From positions 27,627-91,626 of the forward strand of contig JBEKDA010000018.1 in NCBI GenBank assembly GCA_050014595.1: 64,000 nt of DNA, in the 5' to 3' direction. This DNA comes from PALSA-129 sp050014595. GTDB taxonomy: Bacteria > Acidobacteriota > Terriglobia > Bryobacterales > Bryobacteraceae. The position numbers and the translations under genes are program-made. The notes beneath the pieces are model-generated. The model was not told where the DNA came from. It ran no database searches and worked only from the letters and a program-made list of their open reading frames with translations. Below, one piece after another: positions 26,911-35,250 of this stretch (position 1 is its first letter; every line of letters begins with the position of its first letter).

Positions 26911-29007
26911 CTACGGTTCGATTTCGAAATCCATCGATTGGGTCACCGTGCCGAACTTACTCTTGACGAGTTTGTCGGTCACGATCACTTGCAGCACGTA
27001 CTCGCCGGGAGTCATGTCTCGGGCCAGTGACATGCGGCCCCCCGCCGTCAGGCGCTCCGGGTCGGACCCGCCTCCGGCGCTGGTTGGCACGGTCTTGCCG
27101 GCCGGCACCTGCTCGCCGTCGTGGAACAGCTTGGTTTGCACTTCCAACTCGGGATGCTCGCCGGCGCCGGTCTTGGCGTTGATGATTTCGTAGACGTAGA
27201 CGAGAACCGTGCCGCGCCGGAAGCTTCGCCGGGCGGCCCCGCCCGTGAGGTCCTCACCGGGAGCCGTACTCTGAGGAAGCCCGGCATTCGCCGGGGGCGC
27301 CTGAGCCGCGGCTTCCTGAAGCACGATTCCCGACAGCGCGAGGTGTCCGCCTGCGATATCCGGGACCTCGACGTACTGATCGGCCGAACCACTGCCCTCG
27401 GTGGCGGCATCGCGCACGGCCGCGCGCACCAGGTAAGGGCCGGGCCTATTGACAGGAAAGTGTATGCCGTAGACCATTCCTTTTTTCATGGCCTCGTCAT
27501 ATTTACGGGAGGTCACCTGCAAGGTGAAGGTGGTATCGATGGGCGCCAGGGCCAAGCCGTTTTCGTCGTATGCCGCGGCGGCGACATCGATCAGCGCTTT
27601 ATGGCTGCCGTCCGGCTCGCTGGACCACTTCAGCTCTTGGGGGTTGAAGTAGAGCAGCGCATTAATAGACGAGCCGGTATTGCGTATGTTCGAGAAGACC
27701 GCGGTCAGGCGCGGGTGAATCTCGCCGGCGGCGGACGGGGATTGCAGGGCATGGTTGAGCTCCGCCTCGCGGGTGTGCTCCAGCGGCTGATTTCCGTTGC
27801 CCGGCTCGCCGATGAAGCCGGCGCGCGAGCGGACGTGCAAGCCGGTCCTTTTCACTTTCACTTCGATCTTATGGATCTTGGGCTGGCCGTTGCTGTTTTC
27901 GAAAGTGATGGCGTCGGGATGGTAGCCGATCAGGTAGTAACCGTCGCTGTCTTCGGCCGCTGTTCGCAGGGCGCCGGCCAGGTCGTTGACATCGTGCAGA
28001 AACAGGCCGCCGGTTTCCTGCGCCAGCGCGAACATGCCCTCCTGGGTGTGAATCACCTCCTGCTGCCGCTGGGCGGGGACTCGGGAAACCCGTCTCGCCG
28101 ACATGCGCGAGGTGTTATCGGCGGCCGTAGGATTGTAGTCCTGGATGCCGCGCGGGTCGATGGCATGGATCACCACCGAGGCGCGGCTGGCGGCGTCGCT
28201 GAGCTGTTGGACGGCATGGGCCACCATTTCATCGGTGGTTCCCTGGAAAATCAGGCGAATGTTCTCGGTAAACAGGACTACGGACTTGCGGCCCGGGAAA
28301 CCCCTCATGGCATTCACCACGAAACGGATGGCCCCCAGGGTTCCCACCGCCAGGGTCTCTTCGCGGATGTGATTTAGGGCGCCGCCGCCGCGCACGCCCG
28401 ATCCCAATGGCGCGAAGCTGCTCACGCCGACGCGGCTTTCGCCATACTTCACGCGATCGAGCGCCGCGTACAGCAAGCGCTTATCGGTAGTGAACTGCTG
28501 CAACGCTCCCATGCCGGCGCCGGTGCGGACAATGGCCACCAGGTCGCCCGGACGCATCTGTTCGTCGATAAAGTTCCGGATTGCGCCGCGCACCAGCGGA
28601 ACGTTCTCGCCGGCCAGTCCAAGGTCATCCACCACCAGCGCCAGCGTGCGGCGCACTTCGGTGGGCTGGAGCACCGGCGGCGGCGGTGGCGCCTCGCCTT
28701 TGGCCGGCTTGGGCTGTGCGACTCGATAGGCCGGGGCAGTTCCCCCGACTCCCGGTTTCGTGGAAACGTACGAGAAATTCGTGATGGCCTGCGGCTTGCC
28801 GTCCTGCAAGACCTCGAACTCCGCGGCCTGAAGATCGGTTACGCGCCTCTGTCTGGAGTCCGTGACGACGGCGTCCACCTGAACCAGGTTGACATCGATG
28901 CGGATCACGGTATTGGGGACTGCGCCTGTCGCCGGGCCGGACCGCAGCGCGGGGTTTTGCGCAAAGGCCATGGCCAATGCGGGGAAGAGTGCTGTAAGTC
29001 GATTCAT
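26911..29007 (-). CDS. Secreted VWFA-related acidobacterial domain protein
   Basis: 698 aa from ATG at 29007 with a signal peptide (MNRLTALFPALAMAFAQ). The VNLVQVDAVVTDSRQRRVTD then FEVLQDGKPQ segment (about 35-75) and a von Willebrand A-like domain (LALVVDDLGLAGENV near 120, GFPGRKSVVLFTE, HAIDPRG) are the signature of the large Acidobacteria-specific VWFA family. In the MIDAS-like site the usual DxSxS is degenerate (VVDDLG). The C-terminal half holds beta-rich domains ending in LQVIVTDKLVKSKFGTVTQS. Extracellular or periplasmic; function unknown. Confidence 0.85.
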   Translation of the reverse strand: MNRLTALFPALAMAFAQNPALRSGPATGAVPNTVIRIDVNLVQVDAVVTDSRQRRVTDLQAAEFEVLQDGKPQAITNFSYVSTKPGVGGTAPAYRVAQPKPAKGEAPPPPPVLQPTEVRRTLALVVDDLGLAGENVPLVRGAIRNFIDEQMRPGDLVAIVRTGAGMGALQQFTTDKRLLYAALDRVKYGESRVGVSSFAPLGSGVRGGGALNHIREETLAVGTLGAIRFVVNAMRGFPGRKSVVLFTENIRLIFQGTTDEMVAHAVQQLSDAASRASVVIHAIDPRGIQDYNPTAADNTSRMSARRVSRVPAQRQQEVIHTQEGMFALAQETGGLFLHDVNDLAGALRTAAEDSDGYYLIGYHPDAITFENSNGQPKIHKIEVKVKRTGLHVRSRAGFIGEPGNGNQPLEHTREAELNHALQSPSAAGEIHPRLTAVFSNIRNTGSSINALLYFNPQELKWSSEPDGSHKALIDVAAAAYDENGLALAPIDTTFTLQVTSRKYDEAMKKGMVYGIHFPVNRPGPYLVRAAVRDAATEGSGSADQYVEVPDIAGGHLALSGIVLQEAAAQAPPANAGLPQSTAPGEDLTGGAARRSFRRGTVLVYVYEIINAKTGAGEHPELEVQTKLFHDGEQVPAGKTVPTSAGGGSDPERLTAGGRMSLARDMTPGEYVLQVIVTDKLVKSKFGTVTQSMDFEIEP

Positions 29008-29139
29008 GCCTGCCACATGGAAAAAAGCCCTCAGCGCGTAAACTTCGGCCTGCGGCGATTCTCTCTCACTGCTGGCTGGCTGTCAACAGCCCACCGGAAC
29101 TTCCCGTCCGAATATGGTTTCATCCATTAGGAAACTCTT

Positions 29140-29520
29140 TGTGCCCGGGCTCCGGTCGAAGTTCTGTATGCCGGCGCGCAGCAGCCCTACCAAGGCCTGG
29201 ACCAGGTCGACGTGCAGCTCGCCGCCAACCTCGCCAACCGGGGCGAACTCAGCATCGCCCTCGCGGTGGATGGCCAGACCGCCAACACCGTGACCATCAA
29301 CACCGGCACACCTTCGGCCGCCACCGCCGATTTCTACATTGCGCCCAATGGCAACGATGCCTGGAGCGGCACACTGGCCGCGCCCAACACAAGCGCCACC
29401 GATGGCCCGTTTGCCACGCTGAGCCGCGCGCAACTGGCCCCTGCCGCCGGCCTTTCCGCTGCAACTGCCGGGCGGTTACTGAGTACGGAGGTTCGCGATT
29501 ACAGTGGCGTATGCATGCTT
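29140..29520 (+). pseudogene. Relic of a TIGR03437 domain joined to a beta-helix domain start
   Basis: Frame 1 reads APVEVLYAGAQQPYQGLDQV, then ELSIALAVDGQTANTVTIN, the end of the Solibacter C-terminal domain TIGR03437, then ADFYIAPNGNDAWSGTL and ATDGPFATLSRAQ, the usual start of right-handed parallel beta-helix (pectate-lyase-like) proteins. No start codon with a ribosome site, and the second domain stops after ~40 residues. It is a leftover of secreted-protein genes and a useful lineage marker. Confidence 0.65.
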
Positions 29521-29529
29521 GTCAGCCCT

Positions 29530-29554
29530 CCGCTCCCTTACGGCCGCGGCTCGG
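29530..29554 (-). repeat. Dispersed repeat, short form
   Basis: CCGCTCCCTTACGG followed by CCGCGGCTCGG. It supplies the last codons and TAA stop of the SDR gene (ending TEPRP), exactly as copy 1 does for the 2-oxoglutarate dehydrogenase gene. Confidence 0.75.
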
Positions 29555-30332
29555 TGAGCGTCGCCCGCATGGCGCCGGTGGTGATCCCGCCGTCCACCAG
29601 CAGCGTCTGGCCGGTGACGTAGCGGCTGCTCTCCGAGGCCAGAAACACGATCGCGCCGTCAAGATCGTGCGGGCTTCCCGGCCGCTTCAGCGGAATCCGC
29701 TCGCAAAGGTAGTCCACCCACTCCTGGTTTTCGTAAAGCACGCGGTTCTGCGCCGTCTGAAACCATCCCGGCGCCAGGCAATTCACGGTGATTCCGTGGC
29801 GCCCCCAGTCATCCGCCAGGCTCATGGTCAACTGCTTCACGCCGCCGCGGCTCGCACAGTAGGGCGCGAGGCCGGCGTAACCGAATACGCTGGTCACCGA
29901 CCCTATATTAATGATGCGCCCGTACCCGCGAGGGATCATTTTACGGGCCATCGCCTGAGCCACAAAAAACGTCCCGCGCAGGTTCGTCTCCAGGATCAGG
30001 TTCCAATCCTCCCACGCGACGTCCACCGCCGCCTTGCGAACATTGCAGCCCGCGTTGTTGACCAGGATGTCGATTTTGCCGTACGCCTGTTCCGCGGCTT
30101 CCGCGAACCGCTGGATGCTCGCAAAATCGCGCACGTCCAATTCCAGCGAAGCCGCCTTCCGCCCCAGGCCCTCGATTTCGGTCTGAAAGCCGCGCAGCGC
30201 TTCCACGCGGCGGCTGGTAATCACCAGGTCTGCGCCGGCCCGCGCCAGCGCGCGCCCGAAGTATTGGCCCAGCCCGCGGCTGGCGCCCGTGATCACGGCC
30301 ACCCGGCCGCTCAAGTCGAACCCTTCGTTCAT
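29538..30332 (-). CDS. SDR-family oxidoreductase with atypical YxxxR active site
   Basis: 264 aa, preceded by GGGAGGACGG. TGASRGLG at 15-22 is the nucleotide-binding motif, NNAG at 92-95, S145 in NIGSVTS, and Y158 in PYCASRGGVKQL. The catalytic lysine of YxxxK is replaced by R162. Overall pattern resembles gluconate 5-dehydrogenase / 2-deoxy-gluconate dehydrogenase members, which would fit the neighbouring pectinolytic cluster. The Lys-to-Arg change may lower or alter activity. Substrate assignment is inference. Confidence 0.85.
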   Translation of the reverse strand: MNEGFDLSGRVAVITGASRGLGQYFGRALARAGADLVITSRRVEALRGFQTEIEGLGRKAASLELDVRDFASIQRFAEAAEQAYGKIDILVNNAGCNVRKAAVDVAWEDWNLILETNLRGTFFVAQAMARKMIPRGYGRIINIGSVTSVFGYAGLAPYCASRGGVKQLTMSLADDWGRHGITVNCLAPGWFQTAQNRVLYENQEWVDYLCERIPLKRPGSPHDLDGAIVFLASESSRYVTGQTLLVDGGITTGAMRATLTEPRP

Positions 30333-30363
30333 CCGTCCTCCCGTTTCTTACGTGCTGCGAAAA

Positions 30364-30438
30364 CCGCTCCCTCATGGTCGTGCGACAAATCGCGGCTCGG
30401 ATCAGCGCGAAAACCGCTCCCTTACGGTCGCGGCTCGG
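30364..30438 (-). repeat. Dispersed repeat, long and short copies in tandem
   Basis: Long copy at 30364-30400 (with TGCGACAAATCG inside) and short copy at 30414-30438. They fill the gap between the SDR start and the zinc-dehydrogenase stop. Confidence 0.75.
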
Positions 30439-30439
30439 A

Positions 30440-31471
30440 CTAAGGTTCCACGATCACTTTCATGAGGTTTGGCTCGCGGCGATAGAGCCGGCCAAACCAG
30501 CCCGCGGCTTCTTCCAGCGTGGCGCGCGCCGTGATCAAATCGCCCACCCGGATCTCACCGCTGGTCAACAGCTCGATGCACTTGGGGTACTCGCCCGCCG
30601 ACGCGCACGACCCCTGCAGCCGGATCTGCCGCGTCACCACCTGCTGTAGGGGCAGTTCGATCGTCGGGGATGTGTTGCCGATCAGCGTCACCGTGCCGCC
30701 CTTTCGTGCGCACGCAATCGCCGCTTGAATCGATTCCGTCGCTCCTACCGCCTCGATCACGGAGTCCGCGCCGCGTCCCCCGGTGCGCGCGCGAACTTCC
30801 GCCGCCGTGTCGCGCATCCTGGAATTCAGCGCCGCGTCTGCGCCCGCCCGGCGCGCCAGTTCCAGCCGTGCATCGTCGATGTCCACCGCAATCACGCCCG
30901 TGAAGCCCGCCGCCCGCGCCGCCTGGATCGTTAGTTGTCCAATCATCCCGCAGCCCATCACTACCGCCGTGTCGCCGGCCGTGTGCGGCGTCAGCGCCAC
31001 CGCGTGAACCGCTACCGACACCGCTTCGATCATCGCCGCATGCTCGAACGGCAGCCCGCCGGGCAGCCGGTAGAGAATGCGCGCCGGCACCGCCACGTAC
31101 TCCGCAAACGCGCCGTCCCGCCGGTAGTCGCCGCACGAGACGCCCAACACTTCGCGCCGGTCGCACAGGTTGATCTCACCGCGCTGGCAGTAGTAGCACT
31201 CGCCGCAACTGATCGTCGAATCGAACGTGACGCGGTCGCCGATCCTCCAGCCCCGCACTTCCCGGCCGACCGCCTCGATTGTGCCCGCCGCTTCGTGGCC
31301 CATCACCAGCGGCGGAATCCTCCGGCCCGTCCGCCCGTCCAGTCCATGCACGTCGCTGCCGCAGATGCCGCACGCGCGCACCCGCACCAGCGCGTCCGCC
31401 GCCCCGATTTCCGGCGCCGCCAGTTCCATTACCTGCAGGTTCATGTACTCGGTCAGCAGCAACGCCTTCAT
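30440..31471 (-). CDS. Zinc-dependent alcohol/polyol dehydrogenase (MDR family)
   Basis: 343 aa from ATG at 31471 (MKALLLTEYMNLQVMELA). Catalytic zinc ligands C37 (GICGSD) and H59 (MGHEAAG) are present, with the downstream acidic ligand expected near 145. Structural zinc cysteines are C89, C92, C95 and C103. The Rossmann motif is VMGCGMIGQLTIQAARAAG. The pattern is that of sorbitol/threonine/galactitol-1-phosphate dehydrogenases. It lies between the SDR and the pectate lyase-esterase gene, all on one strand, so a role in using pectin-derived sugars is likely but not proven. Confidence 0.88.
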   Translation of the reverse strand: MKALLLTEYMNLQVMELAAPEIGAADALVRVRACGICGSDVHGLDGRTGRRIPPLVMGHEAAGTIEAVGREVRGWRIGDRVTFDSTISCGECYYCQRGEINLCDRREVLGVSCGDYRRDGAFAEYVAVPARILYRLPGGLPFEHAAMIEAVSVAVHAVALTPHTAGDTAVVMGCGMIGQLTIQAARAAGFTGVIAVDIDDARLELARRAGADAALNSRMRDTAAEVRARTGGRGADSVIEAVGATESIQAAIACARKGGTVTLIGNTSPTIELPLQQVVTRQIRLQGSCASAGEYPKCIELLTSGEIRVGDLITARATLEEAAGWFGRLYRREPNLMKVIVEP

Positions 31472-31484
31472 GCTCGCGGCTCCT

Positions 31485-34400
31485 CTACTGGAAAAGATGT
31501 TCGCGGCCGTGGCCCCATACCAGGCGGATGCGATCGGGCAGCCCCAAGCGCCGGTCGGATTCGAAGACATACGCCAGGCCTTTGCGAAAGTCCGCTTCGC
31601 TCACGGCATCTCCCAGCGCATCGCGCGGATTCACAATCGTCACCGGCCGCGGGTACACCGCCTCCAGCAGTTCGCCCGTGTCGTACCTGCGCAGTACGCC
31701 GGGGATCACCACCTCGGAAACGTTCCGATGCACCGGCTGGTCGATAATCTGCCGGTAAGACGCCAGCGAGTTTTCGATCGCCACCCGGCCGATGCGCCCG
31801 TCGAGCGCCGCCGCGTGCAGTGCCACCATGCCCAGCGCTCCGACGCCGTAAATCGTCAGGGCCGCGCCGTCCACGTCATTGCGCGCACACAGCCAGTCGA
31901 CCGCGCGGATGGCGTCGTCGACACGCAGGCCCACCAGCGTCTTGCCCACCAGAAACGCGCGCAGTGAGAGCAGATTGAAGCTGCCCAGATAGGGTGACTT
32001 GATGCTTTCCGTTCCCGGTGGCGTGGGTCGTGGCTCGATCAGCAGCACGATGCGGCCGGCCCTCGCCAACCGCTCGAAATCCGCGCCCTGTGGCTGCGCA
32101 TCGAGCAGCAGCACCGCCGGCTTGAGCCCGGCGCCATCGGGAACCGCGAGGAATCCCGTGACTTCCATGCCCGCGTCGCTCGCGAGCGACACCGTCTCCA
32201 CGCGATAACCCTCGCGCGCCTCCGATGCCTTCATTTCCACGTGCGCCGCCGCGCGGCCCGGCTCCACGGCCGCCCCCGTCAGCGAGCGAACGTCCTGCCG
32301 CACGCGCGCTTGCATCCGCGCCAGATCGGCCTTGCTGCCGAGCACCTGCTGTGGCGCCAGAAGCCGCCCGGCGCGCTGGCGGTTGATCGAACTGACCGTT
32401 TCGCCACCGAGCGAAGTCGAAACCTGTCCCGTCGGCGTGCATTGCATGTCTTCGGGATGCTCCGGCCGAACGGCTGCGTATACCGGCGCATCCGCGCTGC
32501 CCTTCAAATTCTTCGTAAAGAAACCCAGAATCGCCGGCGCGATCGGCCCCAGGTTGCCGTGACCGCCGGGGCCCGTGATCCATTGCAGCCGGTCTTCCGC
32601 GCCGAAAATCGCGTAGAGCCGCCTGGCTTCTTCGTAGGTCTGGCGCGCGCCTTCAAACGGGAACATATCGGCGGCGGTGGAGACGATGGCATACGGCCTG
32701 GGCGCCGCCAGTTCCACCCAATCGCCGAAATCCAGACCCTCCTCCACGAAACGCGGAATGGTCTGTTCGGCGTCCTGCACGCCCGTCGGCGAGCCCAGCA
32801 ACTCTTCGAACGACGTGATATAGCAGGCCGTCGCGGCGGCCCGCACCCGCGGGTCGAGCGCCGCGAAATAGGCCGTCGCGGTTCCGCCTCCCGAACAGCC
32901 CAACGCCCCGATGCGCGAGCCATCGATGTCCTTGCGGGTGGTCAGGTAATCCACGGCGCGCATCGAATCGTTCACCATGTAGCGCGCCAGGTCGTCGCCA
33001 ATCAGCAGCGTGGGCAGGTTGGCTTCGCCGTGCTCGCCCGTCGGATTGCCGATCAACGAGGCTTTGCGCGCCGCGTCGAAATACTGCAGCCGCTCGCCTT
33101 GCCCCAGCGGGTCGTAAGCCAGCGCCGCGATGCCGTTGCGCGCAAAGTTGGCGCCCCAACTCCAGTTCTCGGTCTTCCCGGCAGCGCCGTGGCCCGCGCC
33201 CACCACCACCGCCGGAAATGGTCCCGCGCCGCTCGCCGGCAGGTAGAGATCGGCCGTCACCCAGAACCCCGGCAAACTTTCGTATGCCAGCTTTTCCACG
33301 CGAAAACCCTCGCCGCTCGTTGCGCCGAACTGCTTCACCTCGACCGGGCCTGTATGTTCCGGCAGCCCGCCCAGCAGCCGCAGAATCTTTTCGCGCACCG
33401 CTCCCTGGCGGCGTTCGGCATCCGCGCGCGTGCGAATCTCCGTCACCGCCCGCTTCCGCTCTTCGAGGTGGGCCTGCGCCAGCCCATTCAGATACCCGAT
33501 CAATTCGTCGCGCGGCTGGGCACTTGTTGGGGCGGGCGCCGCCGGGTGCTCCGCGCTCCATGACGCGTAGCGGCGAAGCGCTTCTTGCGGGCCGCTGTTG
33601 TACCAGCTATATCCCTGTTGCCGCTCCGTGGAGATCTCTTCCACCGTGTCGTGGATGCTCTTGTCGCGGTCGCCGAACACCGGCCGGCCGGTCCCCATCG
33701 CATAGAAGCGCGCCCACAGCCGCGGCGCCCCTGGGTGCGGCGCCAGCCGTCGTCCGTTGGGACCGCGCTCATAGCTCGCGTCGGGAATCGCCGTCTTCTC
33801 GAACCACGCGGCCGCGCCGTCGACCGCAGCTACCACCGCCGCGTCCGGCTTCGGCAAGGCCATCAGCAAGAGCATCACCTCGGAGCTCTCGCTGCTCGAT
33901 AGTGCGGCCGGTTCGTAATTGCGGCCCGCTGTCGGCGCGAGCGTCAGCGCATCGTGCTGCTGGGCCCACACCGTGCGCCGGCCGTTCTCCACAATCTGCG
34001 TGGCGACAATCGCCTCCACTCCGCGCGTCACCGCCAGGCCGGCCGCTCGACGCAAGCTTTCCGGCACGCCGGCAAACTCATTCCGGCCGGCCGCGGTCTC
34101 TTGCAGCAGTTCGAGCGCGTGCATCACCGCCCCGTCATTGAATGTGATGGCGTCGTGGTAACCGCCCTCGAGCGGCCAGACCTGCGGCCATCCGCCGTTG
34201 GGAAATTGCGCCGCCAGCAAGTATGCCACTCCGCGCTCGAAGCTGGAGAAGAAAGGCGCTCTCTCTCGCGCGCCCGCTGCCGCGGCCACGCGCGCCAGAA
34301 AGCGCAGCTCCGTGGTGGTTGCGTCGTTGTCGAGCGTGCCGACGTAGTTCCAACCCGCGTCGCGCGGCGTATCGAAATCGTCCGGGCCCAGATAACGCGA

Positions 34401-34829
34401 GAGATTGTCCGGCGCAAAGCTTTCCCCAGGCCGCCGCGCATGAGCCGAAAGATCGAGGTTCTTGCTCCAGCCCCCGGCGGGCGTCTGGAAGGAAACGATG
34501 ATTTCCGCGATGCGCCGCGCCTCCGCGCCGCCATACCATTCGCGCGGCTGGTCGAGCGGCACGCTGCGCGCCGAGCTGCCGTGAGGTGCGGGCGTGGGCT
34601 CCTTGAGCCCGGCCGCCTGCAACTCCGCCCGCAGAAACCCGCGGTCTGCCTGCATCTGCCGCGCCGACCGCTCCAGATACTCCTTCCACGCATTGCGCTG
34701 CGCTTCGGGCAACGCCGCCATCCGCTCCGCCGTAAGGGAAAGTGCCGGCGTGCTCGTTCCCACCACCGCCGCCGGTAGCGTGGAAACAAAGGCCATGGTC
34801 AAGAGGGCGATGTACAAGCTGGCACGCAT
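31485..34829 (-). CDS. Pectate lyase (PL10-like) fused to two esterase domains
   Basis: 1114 aa from ATG at 34829, with signal peptide (MRASLYIALLTMAFVSTLPA). Residues ~50-440 match PL10 pectate lyases: GGWSKNLDLS, TLDNDATTTELRFLAR, GGWPQVWPLEGGYHDAITF, WAQQHDALTL. From ~450 come two alpha/beta-hydrolase domains of the acetyl-xylan-esterase type. The first has GALGCSGGGTATAYFAALDP as nucleophile elbow. In the second the elbow reads YGVGALGMVALHAAAL, where the nucleophile Ser is replaced, so it is probably inactive. Exported enzyme that would cut and de-esterify pectin. The 3' end lies 13 bp before the dehydrogenase gene. Confidence 0.87.
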   Translation of the reverse strand: MRASLYIALLTMAFVSTLPAAVVGTSTPALSLTAERMAALPEAQRNAWKEYLERSARQMQADRGFLRAELQAAGLKEPTPAPHGSSARSVPLDQPREWYGGAEARRIAEIIVSFQTPAGGWSKNLDLSAHARRPGESFAPDNLSRYLGPDDFDTPRDAGWNYVGTLDNDATTTELRFLARVAAAAGARERAPFFSSFERGVAYLLAAQFPNGGWPQVWPLEGGYHDAITFNDGAVMHALELLQETAAGRNEFAGVPESLRRAAGLAVTRGVEAIVATQIVENGRRTVWAQQHDALTLAPTAGRNYEPAALSSSESSEVMLLLMALPKPDAAVVAAVDGAAAWFEKTAIPDASYERGPNGRRLAPHPGAPRLWARFYAMGTGRPVFGDRDKSIHDTVEEISTERQQGYSWYNSGPQEALRRYASWSAEHPAAPAPTSAQPRDELIGYLNGLAQAHLEERKRAVTEIRTRADAERRQGAVREKILRLLGGLPEHTGPVEVKQFGATSGEGFRVEKLAYESLPGFWVTADLYLPASGAGPFPAVVVGAGHGAAGKTENWSWGANFARNGIAALAYDPLGQGERLQYFDAARKASLIGNPTGEHGEANLPTLLIGDDLARYMVNDSMRAVDYLTTRKDIDGSRIGALGCSGGGTATAYFAALDPRVRAAATACYITSFEELLGSPTGVQDAEQTIPRFVEEGLDFGDWVELAAPRPYAIVSTAADMFPFEGARQTYEEARRLYAIFGAEDRLQWITGPGGHGNLGPIAPAILGFFTKNLKGSADAPVYAAVRPEHPEDMQCTPTGQVSTSLGGETVSSINRQRAGRLLAPQQVLGSKADLARMQARVRQDVRSLTGAAVEPGRAAAHVEMKASEAREGYRVETVSLASDAGMEVTGFLAVPDGAGLKPAVLLLDAQPQGADFERLARAGRIVLLIEPRPTPPGTESIKSPYLGSFNLLSLRAFLVGKTLVGLRVDDAIRAVDWLCARNDVDGAALTIYGVGALGMVALHAAALDGRIGRVAIENSLASYRQIIDQPVHRNVSEVVIPGVLRRYDTGELLEAVYPRPVTIVNPRDALGDAVSEADFRKGLAYVFESDRRLGLPDRIRLVWGHGREHLFQ

Positions 34830-34888
34830 ACGCCGGGACTCCCGAGCTTCCAGCCTATCACTTCGATTCATTCGCAGCCGGGTTGAGC

Positions 34889-34946
34889 GGGACAGACCTC
34901 CTGGTCTGTTGCAGAGGGCCTGCGGCCCGCGAAATTTCATGAAAAA
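34889..34946 (+). repeat. 58-bp dispersed element, copy 1
   Basis: Contains an ACAGACC-tcct-GGTCTGT hairpin, a GGGCC...GGCCC hairpin, and ends CGAAATTTCATGAAAAA. A copy with five substitutions lies at 43787-43844; two of the changes compensate each other in the first stem. Confidence 0.8.
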
Positions 34947-34972
34947 CTGTGAGGACCCGCGCTGTTCGTGGG

Positions 34973-35164
34973 GCGGGCTATACAGCCCGCGGACCCGCTT
35001 TCCAGCGGGTCCCTGGAGTTTCTACATTTTCAAGTTCCGTTAAGACCAACTGGTAGCGCCGGCGGTCTTGCCGCCGGTGTTCGACCGGCCGGAGGCCGGT
35101 CGAGGACCCGCTTTCCAGCGGGTCCAGCCGTCTGAAAGGCGGCTGGCAGCCAGAATTGGCTGCC
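34973..35164. repeat. Cluster of short perfect hairpins
   Basis: GCGGGCT-ATAC-AGCCCGC at 34973-34990; GGACCCGCT-TTCC-AGCGGGTCC at 34991-35012 and again at 35104-35125; CCGGCGG-TCTTG-CCGCCGG at 35059-35077; GACCGGCC-GGA-GGCCGGTC at 35083-35101; an imperfect one at 35126-35144; and GGCAGCCA-GAAT-TGGCTGCC at 35145-35164. The stems differ but stem length and loop size are alike. Confidence 0.8.
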
Positions 35165-35250
35165 CGACTCCGTAGGCGCTCTGCTTTTTCGACCCTGTCC
35201 CTGGAGTTTCTGGTCAACTCAGAGGTGCGACAGACCATCGCCTTTTGTCA

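Larger units (their letters stand above)
34830..35250. other. Intergenic region filled with repeats and hairpins
   Basis: No gene is supported. It holds the 58-bp dispersed element at 34889-34946 and a cluster of short perfect hairpins to about 35164. A CTGGAGTTTCT motif occurs at about 35013 and again near 35201. Confidence 0.6.

Noticed and set aside
29083..29433. Minus-strand ORF opposite the TIGR03437 relic
   Set aside because: Gly/Val-rich shadow; the plus frame matches known domains.
32241..33563. 440-codon plus-strand frame opposite the pectate lyase-esterase gene
   Set aside because: Antisense shadow with Arg/His-rich composition and no domain.
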